The translations under genes and the position numbers were made by a program. This document shows, in pieces, positions 7,373-13,063 of a stretch of DNA of 13,823 nucleotides; the stretch's first letter is position 1, and every line of letters starts with the position of its first letter. The notes beneath the pieces are model-generated. The model did not search any database, was not told where the DNA came from, and saw only the letters and a list, made by a program, of their open reading frames with translations. The stretch covers positions 1 to 13,823 of the forward strand of contig CACXDX010000036.1 of the NCBI GenBank assembly GCA_902766525.1. Direction: 5' to 3'. The DNA comes from an uncultured Bacillota bacterium. Its GTDB lineage: Bacteria > Bacillota > Dehalobacteriia > UBA7702.

Positions 7373-7410
7373 GATTGGATCGGTCACTGCGAAGTCCGAC
7401 TTTTTTTATC
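7373..7410. repeat. Partial, degenerate third copy of the repeat's first module
   Basis: GATTGGATCGGTCACTGCG, then AAGTCCGACTTTTTTTATC, resembles the first 40 bases of the 125-bp repeat (GATTGGCCGGGTCGGTACG, then AAGCCCGACTTTGTTTTC). It begins 15 bases after copy B ends. A similar, more decayed echo follows copy A (CATGGAGGTGTGCGGTCA near 6049-6066). Confidence 0.45.
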
Positions 7411-7414
7411 GGTC

Positions 7415-7540
7415 GTGACGCGTATGGGATTTACTGTCGCAGGGAGGTTTTGCCGTTCCGCCGGATACGGTACGAAAGAAAAGCGTTCCGTTAAGCTGCG
7501 TTTTACTTCACAGCATAAACTTCGAATCCCATACGCGTCA
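7415..7540. repeat. Inverted pair of tRNA-Glu 3'-end copies
   Basis: GTGACGCGTATGGGATT at 7415-7431 repeats 17 bases of the tRNA-Glu 3' end (7585-7601) in the same orientation. TTCGAATCCCATACGCGTCA at 7521-7540 is an exact 20-base inverted copy of 7586-7605. The two copies form a 16-bp perfect inverted repeat around 93 bases in which I find no gene. Repeated tRNA 3' ends are typical remains of attachment sites of integrative elements, but the inverted copy is not what simple integration leaves. Confidence 0.7.
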
Positions 7541-7545
7541 AAGGG

Positions 7546-7577
7546 AAAACCCCACCCTCAGCAGAGGGTGGGGTTTT
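7546..7577 (-). terminator. Terminator of the tRNA-Met/tRNA-Glu unit
   Basis: A 14-bp perfect stem: AAAACCCCACCCTC (7546-7559) and GAGGGTGGGGTTTT (7564-7577) around a 4-base loop. On the minus strand it lies 5 bases beyond the encoded CCA of tRNA-Glu and ends in TTTT. Symmetry would also allow it to stop plus-strand transcripts from the repeat region. Confidence 0.85.
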
Positions 7578-7582
7578 CACTA

Positions 7583-7659
7583 TGGTGACGCGTATGGGAT
7601 TCGAACCCATGAATGCCAGCGTGAAAGGCTGGTGAGTTCAGCCGCTTCTCCAACGCGCC
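7583..7659 (-). tRNA. tRNA-Glu (anticodon UUC)
   Basis: Read on the minus strand: acceptor stem GGCGCGU with ACGCGUC (one G-U pair), D arm GAG/CUC, anticodon stem CCAGC/GCUGG around loop CUUUCAC, T arm AUGGG-UUCGAAU-CCCAU, discriminator A and encoded CCA (7583-7585). Anticodon UUC reads Glu codons GAA and GAG. It is separated by three bases from the upstream tRNA-Met and is surely co-transcribed. Its 3' end is duplicated twice just downstream. Confidence 0.96.
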
Positions 7660-7662
7660 ATA

Positions 7663-7738
7663 TGGTAGCGGTGATTGGATTTGAACCAATGACACCCCGG
7701 GTATGAACCGAGTGCTCTGACCACTGAGCTACACCGCC
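7663..7738 (-). tRNA. tRNA-Met (anticodon CAU), elongator type
   Basis: Minus strand: acceptor GGCGGUG with CACCGCU (G1-U72 pair), D arm GCUC/GAGC, anticodon stem CUCGG/CCGGG around UUCAUAC, T arm AUUGG-UUCAAAU-CCAAU, encoded CCA. The anticodon stem lacks the three G-C pairs of initiator tRNA, and the sequence closely follows the elongator tRNA-Met known from Bacillus. A lysidine-modified tRNA-Ile2 also has CAU, but its usual acceptor stem differs. Confidence 0.94.
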
Positions 7739-7750
7739 ACAGCACTAACT

Positions 7751-7779
7751 ATTATCGTATAAAATCGCTTAATTGTCAA
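7751..7779 (-). promoter_or_regulatory. Promoter of the tRNA unit
   Basis: On the minus strand, TTGACA (complement of 7774-7779), 17 bases, then GATAAT (complement of 7751-7756), the best consensus promoter in the window. It starts about 5 bases before the tRNA-Met 5' leader. The -10 and spacer lie in the gap after yetF-like gene 7769-8461; the -35 box overlaps its last codons. Confidence 0.85.
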
Positions 7780-8461
7780 TAGCTTTTTCTTCTTTTTCTT
7801 GCTTTTTTTTCCGCTGCAGGAAATATTGTCCCTCCTTCAGGATGAGGGAATCGACTTCCTCCCAGCTGACGATATTTTCCCCGCGCAAAAAGGCGAGGAT
7901 CTCAGCTTCCTTCACGGCTTCGTTTTCCCAGTTCTCCGGGCGGATCTCGCCCTTTTCCACCAGGATCAGCGAGGCTTCTTTGTTCATGAACCGCGGCGTG
8001 ATCGGGGTGACTTCGTTTTTCAAAATCACGCTGAAGCGGCCGCTGGGCTCGAGAAAGGCCATGTCCACGTCGCCTTCGTCGCGGACGCCCTTGACTCTGA
8101 GCTCCTCTTCGAGGGTGCTGAGGTCGACTCTGGCGCGGCGCAGATTCTCCCTGAGGATCCTGCCGTTGCTGATCACCGGGATGGGCTTGCCCTCGATGAC
8201 GCGGCTGAGGCGGGGGAATCTGGCGTAGACCGCCGAGAGGCTGAGCTGAAAGACGGTGAGCAGGATGATGGCGCCGGCGGCGTTGACGACGCTGCCGTTT
8301 TCGCTTAAGGGGGAGCCCAGAATCTCGCCGATGCCGAGGACGATGACGTAATCGAGGGGCTCCATGTCGCCGAGGGAACGGTAGCCCATCAGGCGAAAGC
8401 AGGCGAGGGTGAGCAGAAAGAGCAGTGTGGTTTTGGCGATGATCGGCAGAAGCGCGCTCAT
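7769..8461 (-). CDS. YetF/DUF421-family membrane protein
   Basis: 230 residues; AGGAGGC (minus strand, at 8466-8472) precedes the ATG. Three hydrophobic segments (about 5-24, 36-52, 58-80) are followed by the characteristic soluble domain: GKPIPVISNGRILRENLRRARV (91-112), a LEEELRVKGV stretch and DVDMAFLEPSGRFSVI (131-146). These match the DUF421 (YetF) family, whose biochemical function is not established; related proteins occur in spore-forming Firmicutes, some linked to spore properties. It ends in a charged Lys/Glu tail. It is transcribed toward the tRNA genes without an intervening terminator. Confidence 0.9.
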   Translation of the reverse strand: MSALLPIIAKTTLLFLLTLACFRLMGYRSLGDMEPLDYVIVLGIGEILGSPLSENGSVVNAAGAIILLTVFQLSLSAVYARFPRLSRVIEGKPIPVISNGRILRENLRRARVDLSTLEEELRVKGVRDEGDVDMAFLEPSGRFSVILKNEVTPITPRFMNKEASLILVEKGEIRPENWENEAVKEAEILAFLRGENIVSWEEVDSLILKEGQYFLQRKKKQEKEEKAIDN

Positions 8462-8607
8462 GGCAGCCTCCTTTTTCTGTGCTTTGCTCTTATTATGCGC
8501 CGCCGCTCATTTTTTATGGCCTCAACGGGCATGATTTTTCGGGGCGCGGGGAAAAGTAAAGCCAAAGACGGCTTTTGCCGCAAAGGAAAGGATACCGAAT
8601 ATAGAAT

Positions 8608-9042
8608 ATGAAACTGCTCTCCTTCTTCCTCGCCGCCCTGGCCGGGTCGGCCATGGCCCTTCAGGGCGCCTTCAACACCGCCGCCGGCAAGGTCATCGGC
8701 GACGCCGAAAATACCCTCCTCGTTCATGTCATCGGCGCCGCCGTCGTCGCCGTGCTGCTGCTTTTGGGCGTTGGCCGCGGCGACTTTACGAAATACGCCG
8801 AGATCCCCTGGTACGGCTGGCTCGGTGGCGTGCTCTCCGCCGTGATCATCTTCGGCGTCATCTTCGCCATGGGGCATCTCGGCGTCGCCGGCGCCACGGC
8901 GGTGATCATCCTCTTTCAGATCTCCATGGCCTTCCTCATCGACAGCTTCGGCCTCTTCAACGCCGAGCGCGTAGCCTTCGCCTGGACGCGCCTGCTCGGC
9001 ATCGCCCTGCTCATCGCCGGTACGCGTCTGGTGACGCGCTGA
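8608..9042 (+). CDS. Small DMT-type (DUF606/YdcZ-like) membrane protein
   Basis: 144 residues with about five hydrophobic segments (near 1-22, 37-55, 68-90, 94-112, 124-142). The order of conserved features fits the DUF606 family of small drug/metabolite-transporter-like proteins: ALQGAFNTAAGKVIG near the start, WYGWLGGVLSAV in the middle, GVAGATAVIILFQISMAFLID and the end TRLLGIALLIAGTRLV. Such proteins occur as paired or single genes and their substrate is unknown. GGAAAGG (about 8585-8591) lies rather far (16 bases) from the ATG at 8608. It is divergent from the YetF-like gene and stands alone before spoIIE. Confidence 0.85.
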   Translation: MKLLSFFLAALAGSAMALQGAFNTAAGKVIGDAENTLLVHVIGAAVVAVLLLLGVGRGDFTKYAEIPWYGWLGGVLSAVIIFGVIFAMGHLGVAGATAVIILFQISMAFLIDSFGLFNAERVAFAWTRLLGIALLIAGTRLVTR

Positions 9043-9056
9043 GGACGGGGCAAAGG

Positions 9057-9123
9057 AAGTCGAAAAAAACTTTTTTCGACCCTGCCGATTGCGACAATTT
9101 TCTCGCCGCGGTCGGGCTATAAT
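9057..9123 (+). promoter_or_regulatory. spoIIE promoter region with Spo0A-box-like sites
   Basis: TATAAT at 9118-9123 has no -35 box at normal distance; TTGCGA (9089-9094) is 23 bases upstream. Overlapping it, TGCGACAA (9090-9097) is the complement of TTGTCGCA, one base from the Spo0A box TTGTCGAA. Upstream, GTCGAAAAAA (9059-9068) and TTTTTTCGAC (9071-9080) form an exact inverted repeat made of two GTCGAA cores. In Bacillus subtilis spoIIE and spoIIG are Spo0A-activated sigma-A promoters with unusually long spacers, so the same control is likely here; the palindrome could instead be a weak terminator for the gene ending at 9042. Confidence 0.6.
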
Positions 9124-9182
9124 GAAAGGGCGCCGAAGCCTTTGGGCTTTCGCGCGAAGATCCGGGAAAGAACGGACAGGAA

Positions 9183-11585
9183 ATGAGCGAAGAAATGAAA
9201 ACCTATGCCTACCGCGAAAAAACGAAGACCCGCCCGGACTACGCTGCCGGGGAGAAAAACCTCGCCGCTTTAAAAAGGCTGCTCGGGGCTTGTTTCTCTC
9301 TGCCCGCGCTGTTCAACGCGGCCTGCGGCTTTTTCCTCTGGGGCGCCGTTTTCTTTGAGGTGCTCAATCCCTTCGGCACGGCCTGGCTGATCGCCGCCGC
9401 CGCGGAGGATCGCCGCCCTTTGCCGCTCTGGTTCGCCGTATCCGCCGCGGGCGCTTTTCTCTTCTGCGGTGAGCGCTTTTTGCTCTACGGCGCGATCATC
9501 GCGCTGCTGCTGATCGCCGCGGCGGTAACGCCGAAAGCCCTCCGGCAGCAGGCGCTCTTCGCGCCGGTCAGCGTTTTCGCCGCCGTCACCCTTGTGCGCG
9601 GCGCGGCCCTGATCTTCACCGGCATATCGGATATCGCCCTCGTCATCATCTTGACCGAAAGCATCTTAGCTGCCGGCTTCAGCTCCATTCTCCGCAAAGC
9701 GCAGGCGCTCGGTCGGACTTTCCGGCGTATGGAGCGGCCGGGACGGGGCGATATCCTATGTGTGATCCTCTTTGTCGGCGCTGTGCTCTTAGGCATGGAA
9801 CGGCTGACCTTTTACGGCGTATCCCCGGCCAATGCCGTGATCTGTCTGCTGATCCTCGCCGCCGCCTATTTCGGCGGTGAGGGAGGCGGCGCCGCCGCCG
9901 GGGCCATCGCCGGCGTGATTCCGACTTTCGCGCTGACGACCGCTCCGGCGCTCATCGGCCTTTTGGCCTTTTCCGGCTTTACGGCGGGGCTCTTCAAAAA
10001 ACTCGGCCGCTTTGCTCTGGTTTTCGGCTATCTCTTCGGCAATATTCTGCTCTCCCTCTATCTTCTGCATACCTCGGTGACCGCGCCGATGATCGTGGAA
10101 TCGCTGATCGGCGCTACGGTCTTTCTGCTGATCCCCAAAAAGAGTCTGAGCGGTCTCGCCGATCTCTTCTGGGAGAAGGGGTCGCCCCCGGCGAAGGTGG
10201 CCGCCGCGGAAAAAGGCGACGATTACGCCCTCACCCGCATCGAGGACGCCGCGGCCGAGCTGGCCGCGATCAGAGAGACCGTGGCGGAGCTCCATCGTCA
10301 GGCCGCCCCGGTCAGCGAGAAGAAGACCGCCTCCATCCTCGATCACATCCAAAATCAGGTCTGTTTTTCCTGCTCCATGCGACAGGTCTGCTGGGGAAGC
10401 GACCGCCTCGAGACCGTGGCCGAGCTGACCAAGGCCTTTGCCGTCGCCGACGCCGACGACCGCGTGCTGAGCCGCCGCCTCCCCGAAGGGCTGCGCCGCC
10501 GCTGCTGCCACACGGCGGAGCTGAGCGTGGCTTTGAATTGCCTTTGCGAACGCTACCGCGCCGGTGCTTACTGGCAGCGCCAGGCCGTCAGCGGCAGAGA
10601 GCTGGCGCTGCTGCAGGTCGATCACGGTTTGCGTATTCTGGAAGAGCTGGCGGAGGATATCGCCTCCCGCCGGGAAAAGCGCCGCGCCCTCGCCGCCTCC
10701 CTCGGTAAAGAGCTGCGCCGCCGCGGCGTCCGCGTCGACCGCGTGCTGCTGGAAAGAGTCGGCGGTGATGAGATCGCCCTGCGTCTGAAAACGCGGCACT
10801 GCGCCGGTTCCCGCCGCTGTGAGCGGGAGATCGCCGCCGCCGTCTCTCATCTCACGGGGCAGGACTACGTCACCACCGTCTGCCGCTGCGGCGATGAGCC
10901 GAAAGAAAAGATCTGCGCCTACCGCTGCGCCGTCAAGAGCGGCCTCGATCTCGACGTCAACAGCGTGCAGCTGACCAAAGAGGGCAGCGCCGTCTGCGGC
11001 GACAGCGAAAGCGATTGGGATCTCTGCGGCAGCCGCCGGGCCCTCTTCATCAGCGACGGCATGGGCAGCGGCTATAAGGCCCATCAAGAAGCGGAATGGA
11101 CGCTGAAAACGGTGAAAACGGCGCTCTCCCGGGGCGAAGGCCGCGATCTCGCCGCCGGGCTGGTCCGCTATCGCATGCTCATGGACAAAGCGGACGAGCT
11201 CTACGCCACCTTCGATCTCTGCCTCATCGACCGCGACCGCCGCGAGGCCGAATTTGTCAAGCTGGGCGCCGCCGATTCCTATCTCTGCTCCAAAGAACGG
11301 GGCATGAAGGTGATCCCCGGCGTCGGTGAAAAGCGCGAAGGCGCGCCGCCGCTTCGGGGCGGCAGGGAAAAGCTCAGCCGCGGCGACGTCATCATCATGG
11401 CCAGCGACGGCGTCAGCGCCGCCGATCAGGATACCGCCGCCGAGGAATGGCTCTTTCCCCTCGTTGCCGCCGGCGGCGGCGAAAGCGCCGCCGGTCTCGG
11501 CGACAGGATCCTGCGGGAAGCGGTGAAGCGCGGCGGCGGCAAGGTCAAAGACGATATCACCGTCACCGTCGCCAAAGTGGTCTGA
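9183..11585 (+). CDS. spoIIE: Stage II sporulation protein E (PP2C serine phosphatase)
   Basis: 800 residues, close to the 827 of the Bacillus subtilis protein. The N-terminal half (about 35-320) has around ten membrane segments. A middle domain follows, with the cysteine cluster C394, C397 and C403 (VCFSCSMRQVCW) seen in SpoIIE proteins. The C-terminal PP2C domain (about 590-800) has metal-binding motifs SDGMGSG (Asp625), ASDGVS (Asp742) and KDDITV (Asp790, Asp791). SpoIIE sits at the asymmetric septum and dephosphorylates the anti-anti-sigma factor SpoIIAA, freeing sigma-F in the forespore. Start 9183 has AGGAA abutting it; ATG 9198 is an alternative with a poorer site. It is a single-gene unit with its own promoter and terminator. 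Confidence 0.97.
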   Translation: MSEEMKTYAYREKTKTRPDYAAGEKNLAALKRLLGACFSLPALFNAACGFFLWGAVFFEVLNPFGTAWLIAAAAEDRRPLPLWFAVSAAGAFLFCGERFLLYGAIIALLLIAAAVTPKALRQQALFAPVSVFAAVTLVRGAALIFTGISDIALVIILTESILAAGFSSILRKAQALGRTFRRMERPGRGDILCVILFVGAVLLGMERLTFYGVSPANAVICLLILAAAYFGGEGGGAAAGAIAGVIPTFALTTAPALIGLLAFSGFTAGLFKKLGRFALVFGYLFGNILLSLYLLHTSVTAPMIVESLIGATVFLLIPKKSLSGLADLFWEKGSPPAKVAAAEKGDDYALTRIEDAAAELAAIRETVAELHRQAAPVSEKKTASILDHIQNQVCFSCSMRQVCWGSDRLETVAELTKAFAVADADDRVLSRRLPEGLRRRCCHTAELSVALNCLCERYRAGAYWQRQAVSGRELALLQVDHGLRILEELAEDIASRREKRRALAASLGKELRRRGVRVDRVLLERVGGDEIALRLKTRHCAGSRRCEREIAAAVSHLTGQDYVTTVCRCGDEPKEKICAYRCAVKSGLDLDVNSVQLTKEGSAVCGDSESDWDLCGSRRALFISDGMGSGYKAHQEAEWTLKTVKTALSRGEGRDLAAGLVRYRMLMDKADELYATFDLCLIDRDRREAEFVKLGAADSYLCSKERGMKVIPGVGEKREGAPPLRGGREKLSRGDVIIMASDGVSAADQDTAAEEWLFPLVAAGGGESAAGLGDRILREAVKRGGGKVKDDITVTVAKVV

Positions 11586-11697
11586 GCGGTTTTTGCCGGT
11601 ATTTTATTTTCCTCTTATCCCATTCGATATGATGTTTATTTTTATCCCTTTTCCCCTTTGCCGAAAAGCATTGTTTTTTCTCCCCTTTCTTTCTTCG

Positions 11698-11724
11698 CCC
11701 CGCCCTTTGAGGCGGGGTTTTTTT
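11698..11724 (+). terminator. Terminator of spoIIE
   Basis: CCCCGCC (11698-11704), a 6-base loop, GGCGGGG (11711-11717) and seven T. It lies about 110 bases after the spoIIE stop and 25 bases before the promoter of the next gene. Confidence 0.9.
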
Positions 11725-11748
11725 ATTCGCTCTCAAAAAGGGGCCGCC

Positions 11749-11777
11749 TTGTCTTTTGGGTCTTTTTGGCGTATAAT
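11749..11777 (+). promoter_or_regulatory. Sigma-A-like promoter of the Crp/Fnr-family gene
   Basis: TTGTCT (11749-11754), 17 bases, TATAAT (11772-11777), followed about 45 bases later by GGAGGAGGA and ATG 11832. A longer frame beginning at 11658 would start before this promoter and within the terminator, so it is rejected. Confidence 0.8.
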
Positions 11778-11831
11778 AAAAGCAATCACGAAAACAAACG
11801 CGAAAAGCCGGAAGGGAAGGGGGAGGAGGAC

Positions 11832-12494
11832 ATGACCAAAGCGGATCTCAGCAGCACCATGCTTTTTCGGGGGATGAGCCGGGAAGAGATCGAAACGGCT
11901 CTGACCTGCCTCAACGCCGAGGTAAAACGCTATCGCAAGGGGGAGACGATCCTCTTCGCCGGTGAACCCTGCGCGAAAATGGGGCTCCTGCTCAAAGGCA
12001 GCGTCATCATTGAAAATTACGATATCTGGGGCAACCGCTCGATTTTGAGCCATGTCGGCGAAGGTCAGCTCTTCGCCGAGATCTACGCGCTGCTCAAAGA
12101 CGAACCCCTCCTCGTCGACGTGACGGCCCAAAGCGACTGCTCCGTGCTCTTTCTCAACGTTGCCGACCTGCGGGAAAGCGCGGGCGGCGAGAGCTGGCGC
12201 GTGAAATTCACGGCCAATCTGCTGACGATCATCGCCAAAAAAGGGCTGGTCCTTTCGAGCCGCATCTTCCATACGGCGCCGAAGACCATCAGAGGCCGGG
12301 TGATGGCCTATTTGAACAGCGTTTCCCTGCAGAAGAACGCCGGGGAATTCGATATCCCCTTCGACCGCCAGCAGCTGGCCGATTATCTCAATGTCGAGCG
12401 CAGCGCCCTCAGCAAGGAACTCGGCCGCATGCAGCGGGACGGTCTCATCATAACGAGAAGAAACCATTTCAAAATCATAAAACTCCGGGAATAA
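11832..12494 (+). CDS. Crp/Fnr-family transcriptional regulator
   Basis: 220 residues from ATG 11832, supported by GGAGGAGGA (11822-11830). Residues about 10-115 form the cyclic-nucleotide-binding-like sensor barrel (GETILFAGEPCAKMGLLLKGSV), then a dimer helix (about 115-150). The C-terminal winged helix has the helix-turn-helix DRQQLADYLNVERSALSKELGRMQRDGLI (178-206). The N-terminal cysteine cluster of oxygen-sensing Fnr is absent; Cys27, Cys47 and Cys103 are scattered. The glutamate and arginine set expected for cAMP binding is not evident in the barrel (LFAEIYALLKDEP replaces FGE-x-ALL), so the ligand is unknown. It is 144 bases before the YjbQ-family gene, perhaps in one transcript. Confidence 0.93.
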   Translation: MTKADLSSTMLFRGMSREEIETALTCLNAEVKRYRKGETILFAGEPCAKMGLLLKGSVIIENYDIWGNRSILSHVGEGQLFAEIYALLKDEPLLVDVTAQSDCSVLFLNVADLRESAGGESWRVKFTANLLTIIAKKGLVLSSRIFHTAPKTIRGRVMAYLNSVSLQKNAGEFDIPFDRQQLADYLNVERSALSKELGRMQRDGLIITRRNHFKIIKLRE

Positions 12495-12552
12495 GGCGGC
12501 GGCGAAGGTCCGCGCAAAGGAAAAGATCGCCCCGATGATTTACGGTAGCCGC

Positions 12553-12571
12553 CGCAAGCGTTTCGCTTGCG
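12553..12571. repeat. Perfect hairpin between the regulator and yjbQ-like genes
   Basis: CGCAAGCG-TTT-CGCTTGCG, an 8-bp stem with a 3-base loop and no T run, so it is not a standard terminator. Around it, GCGATCCCG occurs twice (12570-12578 and 12590-12598). It may slow transcription or stabilise an RNA end, or be a small intergenic repeat; only one copy is in the window. Confidence 0.5.
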
Positions 12572-12638
12572 ATCCCGGCACCGGCTTTGGCGATCCCGAC
12601 GCTTGAAAACCCCGCTTGAAGGGGAGGGAGGAAACGAG

Positions 12639-13043
12639 ATGAAGACGAAAACACTGACGGTCTCAAGCGAAAGACATACGGAAATGATCGACATCAGCGC
12701 CGATATCCGCGCCGCCGTCGCCGAAAGCGGCGTGAAAAACGGCATCTGCCTGGTGTTCGTGCCCCATACCACGGCGGCGGTGACGGTCAACGAAAACGCC
12801 GATCCCGACGTCAAAAGCGACATCATCAAAGAACTCGCTGAGATCGTGCCCTGGGAGGACAACTACCGCCACCGCGAGGGCAACGCCGCGGCCCATCTCA
12901 AGTCATCACTGGTCGGCTGCGCCCAATCCCTCATCATCGAAGACGGCGATTTGCTCTTAGGCACCTGGCAGGGGGTGTATTTCTGTGAATACGACGGCCC
13001 CCGCCGCCGCAGGGTCCTGCTGAAGATCGTCGCCGACGCCTGA
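12639..13043 (+). CDS. YjbQ/UPF0047-family protein (secondary thiamine-phosphate synthase-like)
   Basis: 134 residues from ATG 12639, chosen for GGGAGGGAGG just upstream and because the product begins like the family; an in-frame ATG at 12567 lacks a ribosome binding site. Conserved family segments are present: FVPHTTAAVTVNENADPDV (40-58, His43), YRHREGNAAAHLKSSLVG (76-93, His78 and His86) and GTWQGVYFCEYDGPRRRRV (108-126). The E. coli homologue YjbQ has secondary thiamine-phosphate synthase activity when overproduced; the true role is uncertain. It follows the Crp/Fnr-family gene and precedes the SLH protein by only 20 bases. Confidence 0.93.
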   Translation: MKTKTLTVSSERHTEMIDISADIRAAVAESGVKNGICLVFVPHTTAAVTVNENADPDVKSDIIKELAEIVPWEDNYRHREGNAAAHLKSSLVGCAQSLIIEDGDLLLGTWQGVYFCEYDGPRRRRVLLKIVADA

Positions 13044-13063
13044 AAAAGGGGAGGCTGTCCGCA

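Noticed and set aside
5880..7540. CRISPR array
   Set aside because: Repeats are 125 bp, only two full copies, with a gene between them; no short regular repeats with unique spacers and no cas genes.
7184..7588. 134-codon plus-strand frame through the repeats and terminator
   Set aside because: It runs through repeat copy B, the tRNA-end copies and the terminator hairpin, and has no ribosome binding site or recognisable domain.
7663..7738. Initiator tRNA-Met or tRNA-Ile2
   Set aside because: The anticodon stem lacks the three G-C pairs of initiators, and the acceptor stem matches elongator tRNA-Met rather than the usual tRNA-Ile2.
9789..11087. 432-codon open frame on the minus strand inside spoIIE
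   Set aside because: It is antisense to an unmistakable spoIIE; long antisense frames arise from GC-rich codon bias, and the translation is low-complexity Ala/Gly/Asp with no recognisable domain.
11658..11831. N-terminal extension of the Crp/Fnr-family protein from ATG 11658
   Set aside because: It would include the spoIIE terminator and the gene's own promoter; ATG 11832 has a strong ribosome binding site and fits the family length.
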